Positions 11,123 to 22,493 of a DNA stretch of 64,000 nt are shown piece after piece. Source of the DNA: Musa acuminata AAA Group (Eukaryota; Streptophyta; Magnoliopsida; Zingiberales; Musaceae); NCBI RefSeq assembly GCF_036884655.1, contig NC_088349.1, forward strand, positions 43,986,501 to 44,050,500, written 5' to 3'. The notes beneath the pieces were generated by a model. That model was not told where the DNA came from and searched no databases. It saw nothing but the letters and a program-made list of their open reading frames with translations. The translations under genes and the position numbers were made by a program. The first letter of the stretch is position 1, and each line of letters opens with the position of its first letter.

Positions 11123-13725
11123 GATGATGACAACCACTTGATGACGGAGTTAAACTTAACTCCCGGAGTTTAAACAAACTCCCCCTATCAATATGCCATA
11201 TTGATAGAACCTTGAATTCAACCTGAATTCAAGTCATTGCAATATTCATCATGAATACTTGCAACACGTCAACATGAACATATGCATAAACTTATGCATC
11301 ACATGTCATGTCATCAACATACTTCTCCCCCTTTGTCATCAACAAAAAGGAGAAGTACCACAATCAAGTGTTTGTGATATTGGTTCAATTCATTGCATGA
11401 AAAACATAGTATCAAGTTTTATCATAATGCAATCTTTGGAGCTAGAAGATTTAGCAAGTATTTCATCATGCTTAGAACATTCATGCTATCATGTTTTAGA
11501 TATGCAAGTTTTATAGCATATAAGATAGCAAGTTCTACATCATGTAAGCTAGCAAATTAGAGATGTTCAAGAAGGCAACTCTTGCTTCTTGAAAATTTTG
11601 CTCACTTTGCTAGATGCGCAAGTTAGCATTTTTGCCTCTTTTGAGATAGCAACTTTTTGCTTCTCTTTAGACCAACAAGCTAGCAATTTTTACGATATAC
11701 AAGTTTCACAATATATAAGCTAGCAAAAATTTCGAAAGCAAATACAAGATAGCTTTCTTGTGTAAGCTCATGATTCTTGCTTCCTATTGCAATGTGCAAA
11801 TTGCAAGTTTTGCTTCAACTAAGATATTCAAGATAGTGATGTTCAAGAAGACAATTTTTCTTCTTGAAATGAGCAAGTTAGCAATCTTTGCTACTTAAGA
11901 TAGGCAAGCAAGCAGTCAAGTTTTTGCATCTTCTTGACTTGTACAAGCTAGCTATCTCCCCCTTTGTCATTGTAAAAAAAGAAAGAGAGAATACAGTTTT
12001 GTACTTCTTTTTTCCTTTTACAACGATTTCAAAATCATGACAAAGGATGAATAATCAAGTTATGAATGTCAAGACAATTTTTCATCATGAATATTTTATC
12101 ATTGCATGCATCATTATCATAAGTTGAAGTATTACATGCATGATATCATATCACCATTCATAATTACATTAATGTTTCAATATAGCAATTTCTTCTCAAA
12201 ATGTGTAACTTGGCACTCATAGCATTTTAGATCATGATTTACATCATATGCAATACATCACATCATAATTAGAAAGCAAGTATTGCATGCATAATTGCAC
12301 ATCATAAATGTTTCATATCATGATGGTATCAATTTTGTCAAATTATATCCTACCATGCATGATCAAAACTTCTCCCCATTTTATCATTGAAAACAAGAAG
12401 AAAGTAGGGGGTAGAGCATAAAAGTATTAAATATTTTAATCATTTCAAGGCATCATAGATCAAGTTATGATTCGTGATTCATCATAAAGCAAGTTAGTTT
12501 TCAATCATCACATAAGGCATTTAAGGAATTTTTGAAACATAGGAGAATGATTAATTTAAGCATACAATGTTTCAATCCAATTCAAGTCATGAATATCAAT
12601 GCTTTCATATTGTGAGTATCAATTCATGAATACCACAGGATATTATTTGTGACTTCAATTTTGCAAGATCAAGATTATGATTCAAATCAAATCATTAACT
12701 TGAAATTCATAATCAAGTCATTAAAATTAATTTCGAGATTCACAAAATATCATGAAATCATTAATCTCGATCAGATGGGAAAAGCATTTTCTTTTTAAGT
12801 GATTCTTTTAACGCATCATAAAAAAAAACTCATTCATAATTCAAGTGATTTACAAGATATCATAAATGAATTTATCACTTGTATTTCATCAAAATCGAGA
12901 ACTCTAGAGATAGAAAATGATTGAAGCATTTAACATGATTGATGCATGATTCATATTTAAAGTGTATCTTATATCGTAAATACGAATCAAGCATTTGTCA
13001 AATCTGAAATCATCCTCAAAATTACATTCAATAAATTCATGTATGACAAGCATAGATTTATTGAAAAATCAATAAGATAGAGGATTACATTTCAAGTGTT
13101 CATCAATTGTAGCATTTCATCATGTGGTAAGATATCAATGCGTAAAACTGTGAAGCAAGATTTTGTTTGATATCTTGATACAGGGCATATAGCAATGATA
13201 GCAATCATATATTTCTTGGTGATGCAAGCATGGGATAATCATAGCATAGTGTTTATAGCATCAATTCATATATTTCTCCCCTTTTTTAAGTGTTTCATCT
13301 TAAGTGATCGATTTCATGTTAGCATGCCTTTTCATTTATGTCAAATGAAAACATGCATCAACGTTTAGGATCGTAAAATGAATTTCATCATAAAACCATC
13401 AATCACAAAAATCATCATGTATATCTCATGTATGAAATTGTCAATCGAAATATTTAATTTCATCATTATGCATTTCTTCAAATCAAACATGATCTTTAAT
13501 CAAAATCGAGAAATAACAATGGAAATTAACGTAATGCACATTATTACTTCTTAACCATGATTTCATATTTTCATTCAAGATCATTTTATTTGTTTATCAT
13601 AAAATATGCAATATTATCATTTTTGAAATTACTTAGTATGATCATAATAATTTTTTTTTTTTTTAACATGTAATTTTTAAGAAAATTAATTCTAAACTAA
13701 AAGAGAAAGATACATCATGAAAGCA
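11123..13725 (-). other. Non-coding interior of the SIRE-like element
   Basis: About 2.6 kb, very AT-rich, with no frame longer than about 90 codons on either strand. It is a mesh of short repeated words (GCAAGTTAGCA-like, CATCATAA-like) interrupted by tracts such as CTCCCCCTTTGTCAT. The corresponding stretch of the older copy (24961-26628) has the same wording in the opposite orientation, so it is a family feature and not random decay. Confidence 0.7.
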
Positions 13726-14637
13726 TCAAGTAATTTCAAAATAAATTAGGGGGATTTCGATTACCTCATCATTGTAGGCTGTTAAGGCGTAGTTTGCCGC
13801 CTTGCTTTTGTTGACTTTCTCTTCTTCGGAGGAGCTCGATTCATCCCAGTTTTTGTTCTTCTTCTTGCGTTTAAAGCAAGTAGTTTGATTCTTTTTGCTT
13901 TTTAATTTTCGTTTCATTTGTAGTTTAAGTTCACCATCACTTGAGCTTATGCTCGAGTAGTCTTCAAATGTTCTATGTCCCAAATCCTTCCTATTCTTTG
14001 GAAGGTGGTTCTCAAGTTCTTCACGTGCATTGCACGTCATTTCATATGTGATCAATGAACCAATTAGTTCTTCAAGTGGAAATTGGTTCAAGTTTTTCGA
14101 TTCTTGAATAGCAGTTACTTTTGAATCCCAAGTTTTAGAAAGTGAGCGCAAAACTTTGTTAACGAGTTCAAAATCCGAAAAGCTTTTACCAAGTGAATTT
14201 AAACCATTGACGACATCCGTAAAACGGGTGTACATGTCAACAATGGTTTCGCTTGGTTTCATATGAAAAAGCTCGAAATCATGCAGTAAAATATTAACTT
14301 TCGAGTCTTTGACTCTACTAGTTCCCTCATGCGTGATTTCAAGAGTGCGCCAAATATCGAAAGCCGTTTCGCACAAAGAAACCCGATTGAACTCATTTTT
14401 GTCCAAAGCGTAAAATAAGGCATTCATAGCCTTTGCGTTTAAAGAAAAATACTTCTTCTCTAAATCCGACCATTCGTTCGTCGGTTTAGAGGGAAGTTGA
14501 AAACCATTTTCAACGATATTCCATAAATCCAGATTTAGAGAAATCAAGAAAACTCTCATTCGAGTTTTCCAGTAAGTGTAGTCCAATCCGTTAAAGAACG
14601 GTGGACGAAAGACCGAAAAGCCCTCTTGAAGAGCCAT
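13726..14637 (-). CDS. SIRE-like Gag protein without zinc knuckle
   Basis: An intact 303-codon frame from ATG 14637-14635, just inside the primer site. The N-terminal part (about residues 10-200) has the Copia Gag (UBN2 type) pattern, including FFNGLDYTYWKTRM and later DSKV and LEELIGSLITYEM motifs; the C-terminal third is Lys-rich and Ser/Glu-rich. No CX2CX4HX4C knuckle is present, and the frame stops soon after an NDEV motif, where autonomous SIRE-type polyproteins continue. It could still assemble particles with the Gag of a helper. The older copy at 23792 is its relative and shows which stops there replace Trp codons. Confidence 0.85.
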   Translation of the reverse strand: MALQEGFSVFRPPFFNGLDYTYWKTRMRVFLISLNLDLWNIVENGFQLPSKPTNEWSDLEKKYFSLNAKAMNALFYALDKNEFNRVSLCETAFDIWRTLEITHEGTSRVKDSKVNILLHDFELFHMKPSETIVDMYTRFTDVVNGLNSLGKSFSDFELVNKVLRSLSKTWDSKVTAIQESKNLNQFPLEELIGSLITYEMTCNAREELENHLPKNRKDLGHRTFEDYSSISSSDGELKLQMKRKLKSKKNQTTCFKRKKKNKNWDESSSSEEEKVNKSKAANYALTAYNDEVIEIPLIYFEIT

Positions 14638-14673
14638 TTCTCTCGGGTGTAAATCCGAAATGAGAGATACCCC

Positions 14674-14685
14674 GCTCTGATACCA
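14674..14685 (-). promoter_or_regulatory. Primer-binding site (initiator Met tRNA)
   Basis: On the minus strand TGGTATCAGAGC follows the LTR end after a 2-base AT spacer: a full 12-base match to the standard plant initiator-Met primer site. Confidence 0.9.
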
Positions 14686-14817
14686 ATTGTTAGGATCGAG
14701 AGCACTAAGAGGGGGGGGGGGGGGGGTGAATTAGTGCAGCGGAAATCTTACAGCGATTAAAAACCAAAAGCTGCGTTCGTTCAATAAAAGCTATTATGAT
14801 GCAAAAGCTAATTCTCA

Positions 14818-15061
14818 GTTTGTATCTAAGTGCAGTTTGCGTCTAAGCGCAGATTGCGTCTAAACGCAGTTTGCGTCTAAACACAGTTTGCGTCTAAGCG
14901 CAGTTTGCGTCTAAGCGCAGTTTGCGTCTAAACACAGTTTGCGTCTAAGCGCAGTTTTGCGTCTAAGCGCAGTTTATGTCTAAACTCAGATTTACGTCTA
15001 AACGCAGTTTTACGTCTAAACGCAGATTTACGTCTAAATGCAGATTTACGTCTAAACTTTG
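14818..15061. repeat. 17-bp tandem array in the right SIRE-like LTR
   Basis: The counterpart of the array at 8643-8885, with the same unit order; only three substitutions were seen between them by eye. Confidence 0.85.
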
Positions 15062-15773
15062 AAACTCGTTTGTATACTCGCAGAAGGCAGTATGCAGTTG
15101 AAATCAAGACGTAAACGTGAACTGAGAACTGATGATTGTGAGAGGAAAGCCGATTTACGTCTAAATGCAGTTTTACGTCTAAATGTTGAAACTCATTCGT
15201 AAAATTGTAGAGGACAGTTTGCAGTTATCAATAGGATCAAAATGTAAGTGTAAACTGCAAAGAAACTCTTTCGTAAAAGCACGAAAGACAGTTCTGCAGA
15301 ATCAAATGTAAACGTAAACTGTAATGTACGAAAATACGAATTTACGTCTGAATGCAGATTCGGAAGAACAGCACTTAGAACTTGTTCGTGAGAGCACAGA
15401 GAGCAGTAGTAATGGAGGAGGTTTGCAGTAATGATAAAGTGCTCAAAAATAAACGCAAACCAGAGATTTAGAGTGGTTCGGTCAGCCTTGACCTACTCCA
15501 CTTTTGGCTTCCTCCACCGACGAGGTTGCCGACGTCAACTAGGGGCCTTCCTTCAATAGGCGAAGGCCAAACTTCCCTTTTACAGTTTCTCTCCTTTTGA
15601 CAGGCTCAGGAGACAACCTTTACAGACCTTTCTCTCCTCACTTTACAACTGAAAACTTGAAGAACAGAAGGAGGAGACTTAAAGGCTTTACAACACTTTT
15701 GAGCTCTTAGAATCACAGAAAAGATCAAGATTTCGGTGTAGGTCTGTATCTTTTCAGTGCTGAATGGGTGGGG

Positions 15774-15781
15774 TATTTATA
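15774..15781 (-). promoter_or_regulatory. TATA box, right (5') SIRE-like LTR
   Basis: TATAAATA on the minus strand, in the LTR that precedes gag. It is preceded in element sense by the GC-rich hairpin block, which may act as an upstream regulatory region. Confidence 0.55.
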
Positions 15782-15833
15782 GGCCCCAACCCAATTCAAA
15801 TTTCGAGCTCAAAACGATCAAATCCCGGAATTC

Positions 15834-16398
15834 CGGGATCAGGCGGTTGCACCTCTTGACTGGAGAGGTGGCACCGCCTGGCAGAGCTCGAAGTCTGAGC
15901 TCAGGCGGTTGCACCTCTCGACTGGAGAGGTGGCACCGCCTGGCAGAGCTCGAAGACTGAGCTCGGACGGTTCCACCTTCTCTGTCAGGGGTGGTTGCAC
16001 CTTCCTGCCAGAGCTCGAAGACCGAGCTCAGGCGGTGCATCTCCTGACCAGAGAAGTTTCTCTTCTCTGCCAGAGGTGGTTGCACCTCTCTGCCAGAGGT
16101 GGTTGCACCACTCTGCCAGAGCTCGAAGACCGAGCTCAGGCGGTGCATCTCCTGTCCAGAGAGGTTGCAGCTCTCTGCTAGAGCTCGAAGACCGAGCTTG
16201 GTGGTTGCATCGCCTGCCAGAGCTCGGAACTTGAGCTCTGGCGGTGCTACCTCTCGACAGAGGAGGTTGCACCGCCCAGTCTCGCTTGGAGACTGAGCCC
16301 TGGGCGGTTGCACCTCTTGGCTGGGGCGGTTGCACCGCCCAGTCTCGCTGGGAGACTTAGCCTGGGCGGTGGCACCTCCCTGCCTGGGCGGTTGCACC
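15834..16398. repeat. GC-rich hairpin block in the right LTR
   Basis: The counterpart of 9660-10245, with two instead of three 23-bp units and one seen substitution (C to T near 16199). Confidence 0.8.
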
Positions 16399-18873
16399 TC
16401 CCACAGCTACTTGGGTTCGAATGGGTTGAACCATTCGACCCAACTTGAGTTCTTCAGGGGCCCAATTGCCCCAGGATTAAGCTAATGGGATCACCTCCCA
16501 TTTCTAACTTAATCACCGTGCTAACTACGATTAAATCTAAGACAATTTCTGCAGCTTTGCTTCGGTACGTCAATCGCTTCTTCCGGCGAGTTTCCGGCGA
16601 ACTTCCGTCGATCATCCGATGAACCCTCGGTGATGCTTCTGCGGACTTCCGGCAAACTCCTGGACTTTGCGACGATCCACTTGGCGAGTTCCGACGAGCT
16701 TCGCTTGGCAAGCTTCTGGACTTCTCGGATCTGTTCCCGCAGAACCTCCGACGACCGTCCGTACTTCCGTCGAACTCTCGAACTCCCAACGTGATCATGA
16801 ACTTGACTCCGGCGCAACTCCTGCTGCTTGTCTATCTTTCATCGTAGTTAATCTTGCACACTTAAAACAAAACTTCGATCGAGACAATTAATCCTAAGCA
16901 ATTAACCAAGTTGTCCGGCATGTCATTGGTCCCTCGACGCTTCGTCTGATTCTTCGGCGCATCGTCCTCTCCTGCGGCCTATTGCCCAATCAGCCAGTTG
17001 ACTCCGCAACTCCGATATCCTTGGCACAATACCCGCTCTACTTGGCCCGATGCCCGAGTCCACGGCCCGAAGCCTTCTGTCGATACGTCGACCGATCCAC
17101 CGGCCCGACGTCCAATCTTCTGACATGTTCCTCCGGCACAACATGATTTTCCTGCTTTAATTGTCTCATCCTGATCAAAGCATCCTGCATCACTCAAAAC
17201 GCAGATTAAATCATAAACATATATCAAGTAGTTTCATCATCAAAATACGAGATTCAACATACAGAGGTATGATCAAAGCAATTGGAGAGTTGGACTGCTC
17301 CAAAGCTCATATTCGCTTAAGGGAGCCCGACATGTCAGAGAACAAGATCGAGTAAGCGAACGTTGCTACCAAGGAAGCTAAGGAGAACAGAATCGGTGCA
17401 AACCCTACAACATGATGGCAAAGGCCATGCATGGGAGTTGCAGTCTATCTTTCCATCGACCAAAGGGAGCTGCTTGGAGAACATAGAGGTGTTGAAGCAG
17501 GGGGTCAAAAGGGGCGAGGAAGTGACGATGAGTCCAAAGGGACTTAGCTACCCAAAATCAAGCATTAGTTGGAATGGAGGTGGACTCAGAGGAGTGCCAC
17601 AGAGACATATCTACTGATTATGAAGATAAGGGATACATATACGAGGTGACGGATAGTAGGGCCATGGGCATGGCAGCACCATGGTACCGTAGAGGCGGGA
17701 CTTCCACGAAAGTCATTGATCCCTTGCTCTTATGGAAGGAGAGCACTTGGTCGTGAAAGGGATCGAGGAGGCGGAGCATGCAGAGGCAAACTCCAAGTAC
17801 TAAGACAAGGTTGAAGGGCAGAGGCCAAGGAACTTCGTAAGACCGGTGTCAACAAGCTTCTCATCAAGATAGCTGAAAATGAAGGACTTCAGGTTAGGTA
17901 AGAGTGCATGACCAAAGAACGAAGCAGACAGTACACGGTGTTGTACCTTTGCTACTCAGTGGAGTAGGCGATAGAGTTAATGGAGAAGATGGTACAATCC
18001 CAGAGGCGACCAAACCTATGAGAGAATCACTCTAAGTTGAGGTGAAAACTTCCTTCATTCCAAAAGTTCGATGGCATTGAGAAGGTGAATCACAGTAACT
18101 AACTCAATGCAAGGAGTGCAAACACTTCAAGTGCTTCAGAAGTGTGAGCAAAGAGCAGACGAAGGCTAGTAACCAGCTCGATGCATGGAGTACAACCTCG
18201 AGGAGGCGAGCGAAGTCAAGTAACATTTGCCTTCTCAACTCTTAAGAGGATGGGTGAAACCGAGTACCCCAATTCTCTTACCTATCCAGTAGAGGAGCTC
18301 TGCATATGTTCAAAGACCCTTCAAAGATAATGGAAGACAACAGTTATCAAATCCTCACCAACGGTGATTAGTGTTACTGAGAGTAGATTGTCCGCTTCAT
18401 TTCCCAACGAAATGCCAATCGAAAGAGGAAGTGATGCGAACCTACTTGGATGTGACAACTAAGTGAAAGAAGAGTCGATGAGCAAATTTTGTGGAGGAAG
18501 GACCCAAAACTTCAAAAGTTTGCGAGATGATGCTCGTTAAAGCTTCAACAAGCATCCACCCAATTCAAGCAACATGAGGCATTTGAGAGACTGGGGCAGT
18601 AAGGATGGTCCTTTCTTTCATCTGGAGGATCTGCAGGAACCAACAGGGATCAATACAACTCAGCCAACCTCACACGAGAGTCAGAGTCATTGGCGAGTTG
18701 AAGCAGCATGGCAGATTAAAGGTTCGACTACTCAAAAAATAACAGCGGAGAGTAGCTAGGAGCCAAGAGGTGCATTGTAGTTGGAGTAGAAGATTGAAGA
18801 CTCAGCAAAGGCGAGGATTTGCAATGTCGGTAAAGACTTCAACGAGGACGTCGAAGGAATAAGTGGGGGAGAA

Positions 18874-19318
18874 TGTCACAAACAAACTTCTAAACAGGAT
18901 GTTTGATGTAATACTTATGTTTGTCCGTGTCTTTTGGTAAGTTCATGCTTTGTACAACATGTAGAGGGACGACCGAAGGTTTAATAGTCCCATTTTAGTT
19001 AAGTTGGTGGCCGCTTTAGGCTTGTAAATAAAGGTTGTGTCATATGGACACGTGTGAGATATCTTCGATCTATAATGGACTATTTTACCCTTTGTTGTGC
19101 AACTGTTCAGAGCTTATAAAGTCTGTTTATAATTTGTATTGTCTATAAAGTGTTTTCGGAGATGTTTGCTTATGGATCTCGATTGAGGCGTTCTCTCTAA
19201 CCCGTTCTCTCTTTTGTTGGTCCTAAGGGATAATGGGAGGCTTCGGGGAGGCTGACCTTTGCAGGCAGACACGCAAGGGTGCCGCACGACTTAGGCAAAA
19301 TCAGCTAAGTCTGTGACA
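18874..19318 (+). repeat. Gypsy-type 3' LTR (445 bp)
   Basis: It begins TGTCACA directly after the polypurine tract and ends TGTGACA, giving perfect 7-base terminal inverted repeats. TATAAA lies at 19115-19120. The following TTATG (19319-19323) would be the target-site copy, but the left end is not visible. Confidence 0.8.
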
Positions 19319-19329
19319 TTATGCTTCCA

Positions 19330-19745
19330 CCATGATAGACTTTTTCTCAAACGAGTTAGAATTTTTTGACCTATATGTTTCGGGCGTATTTTGCCCTATG
19401 CTTTTATTGTAGTAGATTTTTCGTGCGAATTAAATTTTCCTGACCCACGTGCCTTAGGCATCTTTTGCCTTGTGCCTTCCACCATAGCAAATTTCCCTTC
19501 ATGCATGTCAGGTTTTACTAACTCACATGCCTCGAGCACATTAGGTCTTGTGCCTCCATTGTGACGGATTTTCTCTTCATGTGGGTTGGGTTTTCTTAAC
19601 TCACATGCCTCAAGCACATTAGGCCTTGTGTTTGTGTCATGGTGGATTTCTCTTCACGCGAGATGGGTTTTCCCTACTCACGTGGCTCGAGCACATTGGG
19701 CCTTGCATCCCCACTATAGTAGATTTCTATTCACATACGTTCAGT
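19330..19745 (+). repeat. 77-bp degenerate tandem array (array 1)
   Basis: About five units with the anchor GGATTTCTCTTCA at 19416, 19492, 19570, 19647 and 19724 (spacing 76-78). Each unit then reads GGGTTTTC, ACTCACATGCCTC, CAAGCACATT and CTTGTGCCTCC in variants. It is the same unit as at 36160-36740 (inverted) and 40300-41210. Confidence 0.8.
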
Positions 19746-19929
19746 GAAAAATAAAAACGAAAACCAGTTCCTAAAAAAAGGATATCGAATCGTTGTGTGA
19801 TAATCGAGAGCAAAAAAACTCAAAACGATAAAAAAACTATATCATGTGGTTGAGACATTCTTAAGAGATTATATATCTCCTAAATCGTATATCTTAGTCC
19901 ATGGATGAAAGAGCTCTCACAAACTCCTC

Positions 19930-21156
19930 TTTAGTAGTGATCTACATAGCAAACGCAGTGACGACGCACCTCCTCACATAGCGAATTCTCTCCTCGTGAT
20001 CGTGCATCACCATGCAATAGTAAATAAGAGAGGAGGTGGCCCTCTTGTTGTCCTCTCACACTAGGGAGAGACTCACGGTTGAAGGAGAGATGAGGAGGAG
20101 GAGATAGGTGGCCGGTGGTTGTAGTGTTTAGCCTATGACTCATGAAGCCCCAATTCATATCCATAGAGGGCTCATGCTGCTACCCATAATAGATCTGCCT
20201 TAATAAGTATTAGATCCTTATCTAATAATCACTATAAGCTCTATTGGGTCACACCGAATTGATCCATTAATACCAGGGCTTATTGATATCATATATCCAA
20301 TCTTTTATTCTTCGCGTTGTCTACCATATGTGCGTGACCCTCTAGGCTCAATACTAAGTTGGTCGTGAGTTGCACTTATCAGAACTCCTTTTGACTTAGA
20401 ACTCCTTATAACTCAATGAATTATTATCTCTATATTATTTCACTCAACTCATTGACTATGGACATACTAGGCCACTACGTTATAGTCCCCAAATGGTACA
20501 AGGGGATTTAATCCATTGGACCTATTTGCTCTCACTTACTGTGTATCTATAATCTCTCATATATCTAATATCATATAGATCATATATCGAGCATGGTATT
20601 ATCAAGTCCATGTGAAATCGATCCGAGTCTCACTCTTATTGGATTCTCCCGGAGAACTCATTTTCTCTTAATTTGAGACTCGCTCTTATTAGATTCTGTC
20701 AATCTGATTGACCTTGGCCAGAGATTTCCTTAATGAGAACACACTGGATATTCCTCTTATGATATTGAAAGTGAATAATCCTTTATTGACACTTAATTAC
20801 CTTTGTATGGTTGGTTGTCATTTCCAATTATCGTTTATACTAGATCTGAAACCTCCAAGCCTATAAGTTCGGTATCAAAGAATGAAGTACTCAAATAAGG
20901 TGTCATTAATGTCTCAAGTCTAAGAACCAAATATACAACTAGGACTACGAAATTACTGTTTGACGATAAGATATCATTAACCATCCAACATTTTATAAGT
21001 GGATTATTCAGTAAACTCATTCTCTAATAAACATCTATACTATATCACTAGTGTCCATACACAAGCAGCTAAGACACCAGCTACCTCCATCATATGGATA
21101 GGTATATAGTACACCAATATGTCCGGTTACCTCGTATGGACAGATATATAGAAAGA
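19930..21156 (-). repeat. Relic LTR of the first Copia family
   Basis: Read on the minus strand, about 20250-21156 follows the LTR at 5567-7065: CATATGGTAG..GTCAC, GGACTAT..TGAATTATT, ATGAGTTCACT..GGATGGTTGATGAT and GGACACTAG..CATATGATGGA motifs occur in the same order. The part below 20250 is weaker. The first 250 bases or so of the LTR are missing. No internal region accompanies it. Confidence 0.7.
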
Positions 21157-21164
21157 GAGTGACG

Positions 21165-21675
21165 TGACGCTCTCCTTCTAGCAGTAAAATGATGATAAAA
21201 GATATCAGTGGCATCTCTATTAGCCCGCAATTAGGGCCCATGTGAGCAATAGGTCAGGTGGGCTTCTCGGATGTGCACTCCAAAATTGACGTGTACAAAA
21301 ACCAATGTTGAGTGGTTTCTTGATATGATCTCTTTGATGATTAAGTTAGTTACTAATAATGGTGGAGTAATCTTGATGAATAGTCACTGACCTTCGTTTC
21401 TATGACTTGATCGATATTTTATAATAGTTTTAACTTGGGTTGAGTCACCACATGCGGTGCCCATATCCATATTAGAGCAAATATTTCACCTATCACTAAT
21501 GAAATCAGAATGGACGAAATGTCCTGCTTCAATGTGACAAAGTTGAAAATAGTTATGAAAGTTAATCCAATAATATTGGAATAGATTACTACTATGTGAC
21601 CATAACGTTTCTGCATCAATCATTAAACATACATCAATTACCTATCATCAAGGAGTTAAACACTGATAATATTTT
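21165..21675 (+). repeat. Left copy of a 510-bp direct repeat (LTR-like)
   Basis: It matches 29380-29906 over its whole length with small indels, including ATGATGATAAAAGATATC, CTTCTCGGATGTGCACTCCAAAATT and CACCTATCACTAATGAAATCAGAA. A more distant relative starts near 43815 next to another element. The spacing and direct orientation fit LTRs of a non-autonomous element whose interior is tandem arrays plus the nested SIRE-like element, but no primer site or target duplication was seen. Confidence 0.65.
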
Positions 21676-21684
21676 ACATTTTTG

Positions 21685-21787
21685 TTTTGCTTTTCATTCT
21701 CACATTGCAAACTAATTTATTTACTTTCACTATGCTTACAAATGTATTTTCAAGTTAACATATTTTCGATCGATTTCGGTCCAAACA
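21685..21787 (+). repeat. Tail fragment of a SIRE-like LTR
   Basis: CTTTCACTATGCTTAC..TTTTCAAGTTAA..TCGATCGATTTCGG matches the closing part of the LTR at 22494-23742 (about 23590-23660). Only this piece is present. Confidence 0.6.
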
Positions 21788-22380
21788 GCGTCGAGGTGGG
21801 TTGTGGGAGGAGCTGAGGCAGGCTCCTCTTTCGCTCATCGTCAAGGTGGTCTGTGATGCCTCCGCCCAACCTTCCCATGTTGCCAATCTGCACCTCCTCT
21901 TTTGCTCGTTTCGAGGTTGTCTATGGGAGGACCCAAGGCGAGCTCCTCTTTCGATCATTATCAAGGCAGGCTCCTCTTTTGCTTATCGTCATAGTGGTTT
22001 GCAGCACCTTGGTGCTTGCAGATCTACGCGCCTTGGCGTTAATCAAGGAGGTCACCTTGAATACTGTTTGAGGAGGTTGTCGCCTCAAGTGCTAGTCAAG
22101 GGACATATCTCGGTGGTATTTTCATGCTTAGACTAAGAAATATGTTTTAGGCATACCTTAATGCTTAGCCTAAGGGAGACATCTTGAGCATTCACTGAGG
22201 TCATTGCCTCGAGCACTGGCTGAGAAGGTTGTCTCAAGGGCTTGTTGAGGTGGTAATTGTCTCATGAGTGGTGCCTTGGATGATTATTGGATGCTTATCT
22301 TAAGAGAGGTGTGCTAGATGTTGTTAAGATGCTCACCTCAAGAAGGGAGCATCGAATGCTTTTAGATGCTTTATCTTGAT
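21788..22380. repeat. Degenerate tandem words, no gene
   Basis: GGCTCCTCTTTCGCTCATCGTCAAGG-type words recur at about 21826, 21940 and 21970, then GCCTCGAGCACTG- and GATGCTTATCTTAAG-like words. The open frames here (up to 111 codons) follow these repeats and match nothing I know. It is probably the interior of the element bounded by the 510-bp repeats. Confidence 0.45.
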
Positions 22381-22493
22381 AAGGGCATATTAGGCTATTC
22401 CCACCATGCTATCATTGTAGACAAGTGCCTCAAGCTATATTGGTCATGTTGTCATCAAATAAGTATGCCTCGGGCTATATCAGTCATGTTGTC
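22381..22493. repeat. Left remnant of a 40-bp tandem array
   Basis: Two to three units with GTCATGTTGTCATC-type words. The array resumes on the other side of the SIRE-like element at 29008, so that element interrupts it. Confidence 0.6.

Larger units (their letters stand above)
8520..17259 (-). mobile_element. Young SIRE-like Copia element, gag only
   Basis: Two LTRs of 2589 and 2572 bp enclose 3579 bp. The 5-base target duplication TACAG is perfect (8515-8519 and 17260-17264). Read on the minus strand: 5' LTR 17259-14688, primer site 14685-14674, gag 14637-13726, an AT-rich non-coding stretch, polypurine tract near 11109-11122, 3' LTR 11108-8520. No protease, integrase, RT or RNase H is present, so mobility would need enzymes supplied by another element. 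The LTRs differ by about 12 substitutions by eye, so the insertion is recent. Confidence 0.92.
14688..17259 (-). repeat. 5' LTR of the SIRE-like element (right copy)
   Basis: The same sequence as the left LTR except for about 12 transitions, 16 instead of 10 Gs near its start, and one 23-bp unit fewer in the GC-rich block. These two length changes account exactly for the 17-bp difference in size. Confidence 0.93.
7066..19318 (+). mobile_element. 3' part of a gypsy-type element holding two insertions
   Basis: 7066-8519 and 17265-18873 read as one continuous sequence once the SIRE-like element and one TACAG are removed. This stretch is GC-moderate with only short frames and no gag or pol motif, and it runs into GTGGGGGAGAA (a polypurine tract) and a 445-bp LTR at 18874. 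A long non-coding 3' region is common in plant gypsy elements, and the wording matches what I recall of a Musaceae family. Its coding part and 5' LTR are not in the window; they may lie left of the Copia insertion. Confidence 0.7.
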
